The notes beneath the pieces were generated by a model. That model was not told the origin of the DNA, searched no databases, and saw nothing but the letters and a program-made list of their open reading frames with translations. The translations under genes were made by a program, and so were the position numbers. Below are positions 1 through 8,424 of a stretch of DNA of 40,802 bases, piece after piece. Source of the stretch: Sporosarcina sp. E16_8 (lineage in GTDB: Bacteria > Bacillota > Bacilli > Bacillales_A > Planococcaceae); assembly GCF_017347095.1 (NCBI RefSeq), contig NZ_JADPRZ010000032.1, positions 1 to 40,802 of the forward strand. Direction: 5' to 3'. The number at the start of each line of letters is the position of its first letter. Position 1 is the stretch's first letter.

Positions 1-903
1 GTCTACTAATAGAAATAGAAGAAAAAAATAAAGCTATAGGAAAACTCCAACATGAAATATCGGATTTAAAAGAACAAAATAAAAAGCAAAATGACGCTAT
101 TGCAATTGAAGAAAAAAATCTAACAAACAAAACGACTATAGCTCAGCTCGAATATAAGCTCGTTGATCTCATTCAAGAAGCAAATAAACAAGTACACTCG
201 CAACTTGAGAAGTTAGACATAGCCAATAAAGAGCGTAGCCAGTCCGAGAAAGAAAGACAACGTCTACTAATAGAAATAGAAGAAAAAAATAATGCTATAG
301 GAAAACTCCAACATGAAATATCGGATTTAAAAGAACAAAATAAAAAGGGAAATGATGCTATTGCAATAGAAGAAAAGAATCTAACTAATAAAACGACTAT
401 AGACCAGCTCGAATATAAGCTTGGGGATCTCATTCAAGAAGCAAATAAACAAGTACACTCGCAACTTGAGAAGTTAGACATAGCCAACAAAGAGCGTACC
501 CAGTCCAAGATAGTGAGACAACGTCTACTAATAGAAATAGAAGAAAAAAATAAAGCTATAGGAAAACTCCAACAAGAAATATCGGATTTAAAAGAACAAA
601 ATAAAAAGCAAAATGACGCTATTGCAATAGAAGAAAAAAATCTAACTAATAAAACGACTATAGCTCAGCTCGAATATAAGCTTGTTGATCTCATTCAAGA
701 AGAAAATAAACAAGTACACTCGCACCTGGAGAAGTTAGCTATAGCCAACAAAGAGCGTACCCAATCCGAGAAAGAGAGACAATGTCTACTAATAGCAATA
801 GAAGAAAAAAATAATTCTATAGGAAAACTCCAACATGAAATATCGGATTTAAAAGGACAAAATGAAAAGTATAGTGAGGCTATTGTAATACTAGAAAAAG
901 AAC
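1..903 (+). repeat. 261-bp tandem repeats (3 full units plus partial fourth)
   Basis: The sequence gtctactaat recurs at 1 and 262, again at 523, and as a close variant at 784, a period of exactly 261 bp (87 codons). Units one to three differ at only a handful of bases. Unit four is recognisable to about 903 and then diverges. The array probably continues left of the window. The period is a multiple of three, so copy-number change would keep the frame. Confidence 0.95.
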
Positions 904-1148
904 TGTATCAGAAGAATGATAGTCAAGTGGGTATTGGCTTAATACCTTCAACAAGCACACCTACTATTGACACTGATACACTTATGCAATTAGACCATCA
1001 AATAAAAGAGCTATTGGTCAAATCGTTGGATTATGAAGAGAAATTGGATGCTAAGTTACTTATTATCAATACTCTAGAGCATAAATTGGATCAGCTTACT
1101 GTAGAAATGGATGATATTCAAGTTTTAAATGAAGAGGAACAGGTTTAA
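1..1148 (+). CDS. Coiled-coil tandem-repeat protein, 5'-truncated by window edge
   Basis: The reading frame (phase starting at base 3) is open from the window edge to TAA at 1146-1148, so the true start lies upstream; a GTG at 513 is internal to the repeats and is not the start. The visible 381 residues are rich in Glu, Lys, Gln, Asn and Ile/Leu with heptad-like spacing, predicting a long coiled coil. Three complete 87-residue units begin LLIEIEEKN and a fourth diverges after about 40 residues. A Ser/Thr/Pro linker near 950-975 leads into a second helical stretch at the C-terminus. No membrane segment, sorting motif or enzyme domain is visible, but the N-terminus is missing. Function unknown; a structural or filament-like role would be guesswork. 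Confidence 0.8.
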   Translation, partial: LLIEIEEKNKAIGKLQHEISDLKEQNKKQNDAIAIEEKNLTNKTTIAQLEYKLVDLIQEANKQVHSQLEKLDIANKERSQSEKERQRLLIEIEEKNNAIGKLQHEISDLKEQNKKGNDAIAIEEKNLTNKTTIDQLEYKLGDLIQEANKQVHSQLEKLDIANKERTQSKIVRQRLLIEIEEKNKAIGKLQQEISDLKEQNKKQNDAIAIEEKNLTNKTTIAQLEYKLVDLIQEENKQVHSHLEKLAIANKERTQSEKERQCLLIAIEEKNNSIGKLQHEISDLKGQNEKYSEAIVILEKELYQKNDSQVGIGLIPSTSTPTIDTDTLMQLDHQIKELLVKSLDYEEKLDAKLLIINTLEHKLDQLTVEMDDIQVLNEEEQV

Positions 1149-1306
1149 AAAGAATCCTTACAACTTTGGGGTTGTAAAACAACTGTAGATAGGGCTGTAA
1201 ATTAGTTGTTTTCATCTGGATCACTTTAAAATCAGAGCATGGGTCGTTTAGTCGTCTACTATAAAGTCAGAACGCGTAGGGGATTCACTTAAATAACAAA
1301 AAGCTA

Positions 1307-1355
1307 TTATAGTAAAGAGGCTAAATCTACTATAGATTTAGCCTCTTTACTATAG
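1307..1355. terminator. Long perfect hairpin, probable terminator
   Basis: A stem of at least 21 bp (1308-1328 with 1334-1354, core taaagaggctaaatct) closes a loop of 3-5 nt. The plus strand has no immediate T-run. The minus strand runs into agctttttgtt just past the stem, so as an intrinsic terminator it looks better for minus-strand transcription, although the gene it follows is on the plus strand. The rest of 1149-1475 shows no gene. Confidence 0.5.
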
Positions 1356-1475
1356 CGCGTCAAAAGACATATGATTAGCTTTTTTAAAGTAGTTGATTGC
1401 CACTCAATCGGTTAATAGATTATGTATATTAGTATCATCATTCTGAACGTTCTTTTTACTTTCATCATCTAGGCG

Positions 1476-1504
1476 TTTACATTTCGTCGTAATTGACCTA
1501 TCAT
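1476..1504 (+). promoter_or_regulatory. Promoter of gnt operon (sigma-A type)
   Basis: TTTACA (1476-1481), a 17-bp spacer and TATCAT (1499-1504) lie about 45 bp before the gntR start. The -10 element touches the GntR operator, as expected for repression by blocking initiation. Confidence 0.6.
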
Positions 1505-1520
1505 ACTTGTATACAAGTAT
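1503..1520 (+). promoter_or_regulatory. GntR operator
   Basis: ATACTTGTATACAAGTAT is a perfect 18-bp palindrome. To my knowledge it matches the operator described for Bacillus subtilis GntR. It overlaps the predicted transcription start of its own operon, implying autorepression relieved by gluconate. Confidence 0.85.
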
Positions 1521-1548
1521 ATCGGACTTTAAGTGAGGAAGTGAAATC

Positions 1549-2271
1549 ATGAGTAAATATAAGGACTTTCTATATCCTGAAAAATGGATTGCAAACGCTT
1601 CCATGGGAGTCCGTTTAGCGTGCGAGCTTAGAATGCGGATTATTTCTGGCATGATAGAAAAGGGTACTGTTTTATCGGAAAATAAATTAGCGTTGGAATT
1701 TGAAATAAGTCGTTCTCCTATCCGGGAAGCACTAAAAGTATTGGCATCAGAAAATATTATTCGATTAGAAAGAATGGGTGCAGTTGTAGTTGGGTTAACC
1801 GAGAAGGATATAAAGGAAATTTACGATGTTCGTTTGCTGATAGAAACATTCGTTTATGAACGGGTTGTTAAAATGGACACAAGTGAATTAGTGAAGGAAC
1901 TAAGTAAAATACACGAAATGATGGAAGTTGCCATTAAATATGGAGATGCAGATGAGTTCTCTTATCAGGATGTCTTATTTCATGAAACAATTATTCGTTC
2001 AATTGACCATTCATACATCATGTTGATTTGGAATAACACGAAGCCTGTGATGGAAAGTTTAATTCTTTTATCGATGCGAATGCGATTAGAGAAGAAATAT
2101 GATGACTTTTCACGAGTCTTGAAAAATCATGAAGTTTACATTAAAGCCATAAAAATAAAAGATAGAGATATCATGATTCAAGCATTGCATCAAAACTTCG
2201 ATGATGTTCAAGACCAAGTGGCAGACCAATGGATGTCGCAACAAATGCTCGCAAAAGGAAGGGAGCAATGA
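1549..2271 (+). CDS. gntR: GntR-family gluconate operon repressor
   Basis: This 240-residue protein of the FadR/FCD subfamily probably represses the gnt operon and releases DNA on binding gluconate. A winged helix-turn-helix spans roughly residues 20-85 (SRSPIREALKVLASENIIRLE is the recognition region). An all-helical FCD ligand domain follows to about residue 225. The ATG at 1549 follows gaggaag at a suitable distance. It is the first gene of gntR-gntK-gntP, and its stop (2269-2271) abuts or overlaps the gntK start, indicating translational coupling. The identity rests on family, operator match and operon context together. Confidence 0.9.
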   Translation: MSKYKDFLYPEKWIANASMGVRLACELRMRIISGMIEKGTVLSENKLALEFEISRSPIREALKVLASENIIRLERMGAVVVGLTEKDIKEIYDVRLLIETFVYERVVKMDTSELVKELSKIHEMMEVAIKYGDADEFSYQDVLFHETIIRSIDHSYIMLIWNNTKPVMESLILLSMRMRLEKKYDDFSRVLKNHEVYIKAIKIKDRDIMIQALHQNFDDVQDQVADQWMSQQMLAKGREQ

Positions 2272-2273
2272 AT

Positions 2274-3821
2274 ATGACGAATTATATGTTAGGTGTAGAT
2301 ATAGGTACAACGAGTACTAAAGCAGTTCTTTTTACAGAGAAAGGTGAAATTATTCAACAAGAGAATATTGGTTATCCCCTTTACACACCGGATATTTCGA
2401 CAGCTGAACAGAATCCGGAAGAAATCTATCAAGCCGTATTACAAGCAATCTCAGCTATAATGGGGAAATCTAAAATCTCTCCAGAAAAGTTATTGTTCAT
2501 TTCATTTAGTAGTGCGATGCATAGTGTTATCGTGATGGATGAAAATGATGAGCCCCTAACGCAGTGTATTACTTGGGCGGATAATCGAAGTGAAGCCTGG
2601 ACACGTAAAATTAAAGAAGAGTTAAATGGCCATGAAGTGTACAAACGTACTGGAACACCTATTCACCCAATGTCCCCTTTAAGCAAAATTGCTTGGATTG
2701 TGAATGATCGTCCTGAAATAGCGGCAAAAGCTAAGAAATATATAGGCATTAAAGAATATATTTTCAAGAAATTCTTTGGTCGGTATGTTGTAGATCATTC
2801 TCTTGCATCAGCGATGGGGATGATGAATCTGGAAAAGTTAAATTGGGATGAAGAAGCATTGGAGATAGCGGGTGTCACACCGGAGCAGCTATCTGAACTT
2901 GTACCGACAACCGAGATTTTTAACAATTGTAACGTAGAAATAGCGAGTAAGCTCGGCATCAATCCGCAAACTTCATTTGTTATCGGTGCAAGTGATGGAG
3001 TGCTTTCTAATATAGGCGTGAATGCAATAGGTAAGGGTGAAGTAGCGGTAACGATTGGGACAAGTGGTGCAATACGAACAGTCATTGACCGCCCTCAGAC
3101 AGACGAAAAGGGTCGAATATTTTGCTATGCATTAACCGAGAAACATTGGGTCATTGGTGGACCCGTAAACAATGGTGGAATGGTACTTCGCTGGATTAGA
3201 GATGAATTTGCATCATCAGAAGTAGAAACGGCAAAAAGGCTTGGCATTGATCCTTATGAAGTGTTAACGAAGATTGCTGAACGTGTAAGACCAGGATCTG
3301 ATGGGTTGTTATTCCATCCATACCTAGCAGGTGAACGTGCACCGTTGTGGAATCCTGACGTACGCGGCTCGTTTTTCGGTTTAACCATGACACATAAGAA
3401 AGAACATATGATACGGGCGGCTCTTGAAGGCGTTATTTACAATCTATACACAGTATTTTTAGCGCTAACTGAAGTCATGGATGAACCAGTTATCCGAATT
3501 CAAGCAACTGGTGGCTTTGCAAGATCGGATGTGTGGCGCCAAATGATGGCAGACATATTCGATTTGGAAGTAATCGTCCCGGAAAGTTATGAGAGTTCAT
3601 GTCTAGGGGCTTGCATCTTGGGGCTTTATGCCACGGGGGAAATTGAATCATTTGATGTTGTTTCTGAAATGGTTGGCAGTACTTATAAGCACACACCTGT
3701 TGATTCTGATGTACAAGAATATAGAAAACTATTACCGATATTCATTAATTTATCAAGAGTATTAGAAAAGGAATACACAAGCATTGCGAATTACCAGAGA
3801 AGCTTAATTAAAGAGCAATAG
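2274..3821 (+). CDS. gntK: Gluconate kinase (FGGY family)
   Basis: Phosphorylates gluconate to 6-phosphogluconate with ATP in the cytoplasm. The N-terminal phosphate-binding motif GVDIGTTSTK is at residues 7-16, ITWADNRSEAW lies near residue 100, and the second-lobe signatures IGTSGAIR and ATGGFARSDVWRQ follow. The length, 515 residues, is normal for the family. The start at ATG 2274 gives about 10 nt to the aaggaaggg ribosome site; ATG 2268, overlapping the gntR stop, is a close alternative, and an in-frame ATG at 2229 lies inside gntR and is unlikely. FGGY kinases act on several sugars; gluconate is chosen because of the neighbouring gntP and the GntR operator. Confidence 0.92.
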   Translation: MTNYMLGVDIGTTSTKAVLFTEKGEIIQQENIGYPLYTPDISTAEQNPEEIYQAVLQAISAIMGKSKISPEKLLFISFSSAMHSVIVMDENDEPLTQCITWADNRSEAWTRKIKEELNGHEVYKRTGTPIHPMSPLSKIAWIVNDRPEIAAKAKKYIGIKEYIFKKFFGRYVVDHSLASAMGMMNLEKLNWDEEALEIAGVTPEQLSELVPTTEIFNNCNVEIASKLGINPQTSFVIGASDGVLSNIGVNAIGKGEVAVTIGTSGAIRTVIDRPQTDEKGRIFCYALTEKHWVIGGPVNNGGMVLRWIRDEFASSEVETAKRLGIDPYEVLTKIAERVRPGSDGLLFHPYLAGERAPLWNPDVRGSFFGLTMTHKKEHMIRAALEGVIYNLYTVFLALTEVMDEPVIRIQATGGFARSDVWRQMMADIFDLEVIVPESYESSCLGACILGLYATGEIESFDVVSEMVGSTYKHTPVDSDVQEYRKLLPIFINLSRVLEKEYTSIANYQRSLIKEQ

Positions 3822-3840
3822 AGACTTAGGGGGAATTGTT

Positions 3841-5187
3841 ATGCCATTAATCATTGTAGCGATAGGTATAGTTGCGTTACTAGCTTTAATCATGTGGTTC
3901 AAATTGAACACTTTTGTATCTTTAATTATCGTTTCTTTTGGCGTTGCTTTAGCCTTAGGCATGCCACTAGATAGCATTGTCTCTTCTATTGAGGCTGGAC
4001 TAGGCGGAACACTTGGCCATTTAGCATTAATCTTTGGACTTGGTGCAATGTTGGGTAGGCTAATCGCAGATGCGGGAGGCGCGCAACGTATTGCGATGAC
4101 CCTCATCGACAAATTCGGAGAAAAAAATATTCAATGGGCTGTTGTAGTTGCTTCATTCATTATCGGTATTGCCTTATTCTTCGAAGTAGGGTTAGTGCTA
4201 TTGATTCCAATTGTATTTACAATTTCAAAACAACTAAGGGTTTCTATTTTATACTTGGGAATCCCTATGGCAGCTGCCTTATCTGTAACGCATGGTTTCT
4301 TACCGCCGCATCCCGGACCGACAGTTATTGCTGGAGAATACGGTGCAAACATTGGCGAAGTATTACTTTACGGTTTTATCATCGCAATTCCGACCGTCAT
4401 TATAGCGGGTCCGTTATTCACGAAACTTGCTAAAAAGCTGGTACCTGATTCGTTCAATAGAACAGGGGATATTGCATCTTTGGGTGAACAAAAAACGTTT
4501 AAGATTGAAGATACACCTGGTTTTGGTATCAGTGTGTTTACGGCAATGTTTCCTGTTATTTTAATGTCTATCGCCACGGTTATTTCGATGGTTCAAAAGA
4601 CATTGGACATTACCGATAATAAGGCATTCGAAATCGTTCGTTTTGTAGGTAATGCTTCTACAGCTATGTTGTTATCTTTATTGCTTGCAGTTTTTACGAT
4701 GGGATTGGCAAGAAATATACCGATGAAAACCGTTATGAATTCTTGTGGGATAGCGATTGCAAATATTGGGATGTTGCTTTTAATTATTGGTGGCGGTGGG
4801 GCTTTTAAACAAGTGCTCATCGATGGCGGCGTTGGTGGCTATGTAGCGGAATTATTCAGTGGAACCTCATTATCGCCAATCTTACTAGCATGGATTATCG
4901 CGGCTATATTAAGGATTGCTCTAGGTTCAGCAACTGTAGCGGCATTAACAACGGCTGGATTGGTCATACCAATGTTAGGTACTTCTGATGTGAATTTAGC
5001 ATTGGTCGTATTGGCGACGGGAGCAGGTAGTTTAATTGCCTCACACGTGAATGATGCTGGTTTCTGGATGTTTAAAGAGTTCTTTGGTTTGACGCTGAAA
5101 GAAACTTTCGCAACATGGACATTGCTTGAAACGATTATTTCGGTAGCTGGATTAGTGTTTATTCTATTATTGAGTTTAGTTGTATAA
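3841..5187 (+). CDS. gntP: Gluconate permease (GntP family)
   Basis: A 448-residue, very hydrophobic membrane protein with about 12-14 predicted segments along its whole length, of the GntP gluconate:H+ symporter family. The conserved-looking stretch HGFLPPHPGPTVIAGEYGAN is near residue 150, and SATVAALTTAGLV and SHVNDAGFWMFKEFF occur toward the C-terminus, all typical of GntP. It starts 19 nt after gntK with a strong gggggaa ribosome site. The order R-K-P matches Bacillus subtilis; the fourth Bacillus gene, gntZ (6-phosphogluconate dehydrogenase), is absent here. No clear terminator follows. Confidence 0.93.
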   Translation: MPLIIVAIGIVALLALIMWFKLNTFVSLIIVSFGVALALGMPLDSIVSSIEAGLGGTLGHLALIFGLGAMLGRLIADAGGAQRIAMTLIDKFGEKNIQWAVVVASFIIGIALFFEVGLVLLIPIVFTISKQLRVSILYLGIPMAAALSVTHGFLPPHPGPTVIAGEYGANIGEVLLYGFIIAIPTVIIAGPLFTKLAKKLVPDSFNRTGDIASLGEQKTFKIEDTPGFGISVFTAMFPVILMSIATVISMVQKTLDITDNKAFEIVRFVGNASTAMLLSLLLAVFTMGLARNIPMKTVMNSCGIAIANIGMLLLIIGGGGAFKQVLIDGGVGGYVAELFSGTSLSPILLAWIIAAILRIALGSATVAALTTAGLVIPMLGTSDVNLALVVLATGAGSLIASHVNDAGFWMFKEFFGLTLKETFATWTLLETIISVAGLVFILLLSLVV

Positions 5188-5295
5188 AAAATGTGGTTAT
5201 CAATTTGGTGTTATTGAGCGCATCTATTTTTTGGATAAAATCGAATATTAATTAGGTTTGAGAAAAGTTATATGGCATGTCACTTCCATCTTTAA

Positions 5296-5598
5296 TTATA
5301 CAATCGGCGATTTATGAAAGTTATTTTAGGACCGAATGGGAATCCATCTTTTCAAGTTCGATTAAAGGAATTCATAAAAAATAAAATGCTTCATAAGTTT
5401 AGTGATTTCTTGAATGAAGAAAATATGATGGTTCCGCTTGATTATTTAGTCGCTTACGTTAGTTCTGCGCATCTGGGAGTCATTCAATGTTGGCTTGAGA
5501 GCGACATGGATAGATCACCACAAGAAATGGCCCATATTTTATCGCAAACGACGTTTTGGGGTCCTGTCCATGTTGCTGGACTAAAAAGAGATAACTAG
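5296..5598 (+). pseudogene. TetR-family regulator, C-terminal remnant
   Basis: The ATG-initiated frame at 5314 (MKVILGPNGNPSFQ...) matches the C-terminal ligand domain typical of Gram-positive TetR regulators (YVSSAHLGVIQCWLE...SPQEMAHIL near the end). Family-like residues (YNRRF) continue in frame upstream of this ATG, then meet TAA at 5293-5295. No helix-turn-helix and no good ribosome site precede it. The DNA-binding half has therefore been lost and the fragment probably makes no functional regulator. A short free-standing domain is possible but less likely. Confidence 0.7.
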
Positions 5599-5623
5599 TA
5601 AATCGTAAGCATTCAAATCAAAT

Positions 5624-5658
5624 AAAAAGGCATGTATGGTAGGAACCCAGACATACCT
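5624..5658 (-). terminator. Terminator for the small membrane protein gene
   Basis: Read on the minus strand, aggtatgt pairs with acatgcct (one mismatch) across a loop and is followed by tttttattt. It sits about 20 bp past the stop of the minus-strand gene. Confidence 0.6.
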
Positions 5659-5680
5659 CGATATATCATTAATGATCCAG

Positions 5681-5878
5681 CTACTGGAACATCGTAATTA
5701 CTATTACAATGGCTCCAAGCAGGATTGAAATCCATGCCAATGCTTTTTGTGGAAAAGCTAAACAGACTAAGCCTAAAACGAGCGCGCCACCACCTAGCCA
5801 ATAAGGAGCATAAAAGAACCCTACAGCCGCTAAAATTATTGCGAGCCAACCAATCCAGATGCCTAAGGAAGTTTTCAA
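5681..5878 (-). CDS. Small membrane protein, unknown function
   Basis: A 65-residue, almost wholly hydrophobic protein with two or three transmembrane segments (residues ~5-22, 28-42, 46-63). The start is TTG at 5878, placed 7 nt after a strong gggaggt ribosome site. An intrinsic terminator follows, so it is a complete monocistronic unit. I recognise no family; short proteins like this are common and unannotated in Bacillales. Confidence 0.7.
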   Translation of the reverse strand: MKTSLGIWIGWLAIILAAVGFFYAPYWLGGGALVLGLVCLAFPQKALAWISILLGAIVIVITMFQ

Positions 5879-6167
5879 GTCAATGACCTCCCTTCAATTT
5901 GATGGGAACAACAACTGAGTAAACTGGTCGATTGTTATTGTTCTTATAGTTTATTATATGCAGGGTTATAGTGGGGACAGTGGTTATTAGTCGTAATATT
6001 GTTATGTGCGTTAAGCTCTCTTTTTGCTAAATGAAATCGTTGGGTATAGCTGAGGGGACTTGATTAATTATATCAAGGATAGCAAAATCCTATTCAAGTA
6101 ACTATGGTGTTTGGGTGGAAAAACAAACTGAAACTATGAAACAATTAATTAACTTTGTGTAAATGAG

Positions 6168-6196
6168 TTGCTAATTTTCCAACAATGATGTAAAGT
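6168..6196 (+). promoter_or_regulatory. Probable promoter of the yitJ-metE S-box transcript
   Basis: TTGCTA (6168-6173), a 17-bp spacer and TAAAGT (6191-6196) place the transcript start near 6203, about 35 nt before the riboswitch. The -10 is not ideal. The remaining gap 5900-6167 shows no gene or other recognisable element. Confidence 0.4.
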
Positions 6197-6237
6197 CTGT
6201 AATAACGTAACTAAGCAAATCCAACTTAATAGTTTTT

Positions 6238-6352
6238 CTTATCTAGAGAGGTATAGGGACTGGCCCGATGACACCTCAGCAACCGCCATTTTGTGGCATG
6301 GTGCTAATTCCAGCAAGTCGGAAACACGACTTGGTAGATGAGGAGAAGACTT
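6238..6352 (+). ncRNA. SAM-I (S-box) riboswitch
   Basis: The conserved S-box core is present in order: gagaggta, agggactggcccgatga, cagcaacc, ggtgctaattccagca and the closing gatgaggag. It binds S-adenosylmethionine and, when bound, lets the terminator at 6363-6406 form, shutting off the downstream methionine genes. Confidence 0.95.
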
Positions 6353-6362
6353 ATTCAGATTT

Positions 6363-6406
6363 AGAGTCTACTTCCTTTATGTAACACAGGAAGAGGCTCT
6401 TTTTTA
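6363..6406 (+). terminator. S-box expression-platform terminator
   Basis: agagtctacttcct pairs imperfectly with aggaagaggctct and a T-run follows. It stands directly after the aptamer, as in transcription-attenuating S-boxes. Confidence 0.85.
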
Positions 6407-6506
6407 TTTTAACAAAAAAATCCATTAAATAACTTTTTTTAAAAGAAGGAGGTTTGAATGGGGATATTTTTTAAATAGGGCTTGTGGAAATCGAGAGGAG
6501 AAAGTG

Positions 6507-8378
6507 ATGTCGTTGAATTTACTAGAGACTATGAGAGAACGGATCTTAATTGGTGATGGGGCAATGGGAACACTTCTTTATTCACACGGTGTGGATCTAT
6601 GTTTTGAAGAGCTGAATCTAACACATCCTGATCAAGTGCTTCACATCCATCAGGCCTATATAGAGGCAGGCGCGGATATTATTCAAACGAATACGTATGG
6701 TGCCAATTATATTAAGTTAGCACGTTATGGTTTGGAGGACAGTGTAAAAAAGATAAATAAAGCAGCGGTCCAACTTGCAAAAAAAGCGGCGGGTAAAGAT
6801 ACGTTCATCCTAGGGACCATCGGGGGCATTCACGGGTCTCGAACATCCATTGGAACAAAGGAGGAAATCAAGCGCAGCTTTAGGGAACAATTGTATTGCC
6901 TACTTCTTGAGGGAGTGGACGGTCTACTATTAGAAACCTATTACGATTTTGATGAATTAACAACCGTGCTTAAAATTGCACGTGAGGAGACAGACATCCC
7001 AATTATTACAAACGTTTCGATGCATGAAGCGGGAGTACTTCAAAATGGGTTGGAGCTAGCGGACGCTTTGCAACAGTTGGAAAATTTGGGTGCGGATATC
7101 GTTGGTGTCAACTGTCGTCTCGGCCCCCATCATATGCTGGAATCTTTAGAAACGGTTCCATTGATGAAGCGTGCTTTACTCTCGGTGTATCCAAATGCTA
7201 GTTATCCGGGTTATAAGGATGGGAAATTGTTTTACGAAAATGAGCCTGAATATTTCGAGAAGTTTGCAATGAACTTTAGAAATGAAGGTGTCAGTTTAAT
7301 AGGTGGATGTTGTGGGACGACGCCAGAACATATTCGTGCACTTGTGAAAGGACTTACAAATCGTGAGCCAATTCAAGAGAAGTTTGTTGAAAAGAAGGAA
7401 GTTGAAATTGAGATTCTTGAGTCGAAGGAATCGAAACCGCCAACATTGCTTGAAACAGTTAAAAAAAGACATTCGATAATAGTTGAACTCGATGCACCCA
7501 AACATTTAAATACAAGTGAGTTCTTTAAGGGAGCGCAGGCGTTAAAGGATGCTGGTGTGGATGCCATTACTTTGGCCGATAATTCATTGGCAACACCAAG
7601 AATTTGTAATGCTTCAATGGCGTCACTTGTTAAACAAAATATTGGTGCAACGCCTCTTGTCCATATTACATGTCGGGATCGCAATCTAATTGGATTGCAG
7701 TCACATCTCATGGGATTACACACATTAGGGATTACTGAGGTACTGGCAATTACGGGGGATCCTACAAAAATCGGTGAATTCCCCGGAGCAACGTCTGTAT
7801 TCGATATGACATCATTTGAATTAATCCAACTGATAAAGCAATTTAATGAAGGCATTTCTAAGTCTGGAAAGTCATTGAAACAGAAAACATCCTTTACTGT
7901 GGCGGCAGCCTTTAATCCGAATGTGCGCCATTTAGATCGCGCAGTGGAAAGATTAGAGAAAAAAATAGAAGCTGGAGCTGACTATTTTATCACGCAGCCT
8001 ATCTATAGCGCGGAGAAGATTATTGAAGTATACGAGGCAACAAAACATCTTGAGACGCCAATTTACATCGGAATTATGCCGCTGACCTCGTCGCAAAACG
8101 CCGAGTTTCTACACAATGAGGTACCGGGCATTAAGTTGACGGACCAAGTACGTGCAAGAATGGCATTGTTAGATGGTAATCGTGAGCAGTCTACGAGAGA
8201 AGGTTTAGAGGTTTCTAAGGAATTAATTGATGTGGCGCTTGAGCATTTTCATGGCATCTATTTAATCACTCCCTTTATGCGCTATGACATGACTGTACAG
8301 TTGACGGAATATATACACGGTAAAGTGGACGCGATTGTAGCAAGGGAGGTGGTTCAAACCGGAAGTATCGTGTATTAA
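6507..8378 (+). CDS. yitJ: Bifunctional homocysteine S-methyltransferase / methylenetetrahydrofolate reductase (YitJ-like)
   Basis: A 623-residue fusion. The N-terminal ~300 residues are a homocysteine methyltransferase domain ([13 protein letters not shown] at the start; zinc ligands VNCR near residue 203 and [10 protein letters not shown] near 266-275). From about 315 to the end is a FAD-dependent MTHFR TIM barrel ([26 protein letters not shown]). The second half makes 5-methyl-THF, the methyl donor for MetE encoded next. The ATG at 6507 lies 6 nt after gagaggag; an in-frame GTG at 6504 is less well spaced. Controlled by the S-box upstream. The methyl donor used by the first domain is not evident from sequence. 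Confidence 0.93.
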   Translation: MSLNLLETMRERILIGDGAMGTLLYSHGVDLCFEELNLTHPDQVLHIHQAYIEAGADIIQTNTYGANYIKLARYGLEDSVKKINKAAVQLAKKAAGKDTFILGTIGGIHGSRTSIGTKEEIKRSFREQLYCLLLEGVDGLLLETYYDFDELTTVLKIAREETDIPIITNVSMHEAGVLQNGLELADALQQLENLGADIVGVNCRLGPHHMLESLETVPLMKRALLSVYPNASYPGYKDGKLFYENEPEYFEKFAMNFRNEGVSLIGGCCGTTPEHIRALVKGLTNREPIQEKFVEKKEVEIEILESKESKPPTLLETVKKRHSIIVELDAPKHLNTSEFFKGAQALKDAGVDAITLADNSLATPRICNASMASLVKQNIGATPLVHITCRDRNLIGLQSHLMGLHTLGITEVLAITGDPTKIGEFPGATSVFDMTSFELIQLIKQFNEGISKSGKSLKQKTSFTVAAAFNPNVRHLDRAVERLEKKIEAGADYFITQPIYSAEKIIEVYEATKHLETPIYIGIMPLTSSQNAEFLHNEVPGIKLTDQVRARMALLDGNREQSTREGLEVSKELIDVALEHFHGIYLITPFMRYDMTVQLTEYIHGKVDAIVAREVVQTGSIVY

Positions 8379-8424
8379 AATGGATTGAAAAAAATACAAT
8401 AAAAAATAAAGGGGCTAACATACA

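Noticed and set aside
1..903. Tandem repeats as a possible CRISPR array
   Set aside because: Units are 261 bp, contiguous without spacers, and encode an open coiled-coil frame.
7373..7855. 160-residue minus-strand frame inside the yitJ-like gene
   Set aside because: Antisense shadow of a clearly conserved coding frame, rich in Ser/Asn/Cys as expected for a reverse frame.
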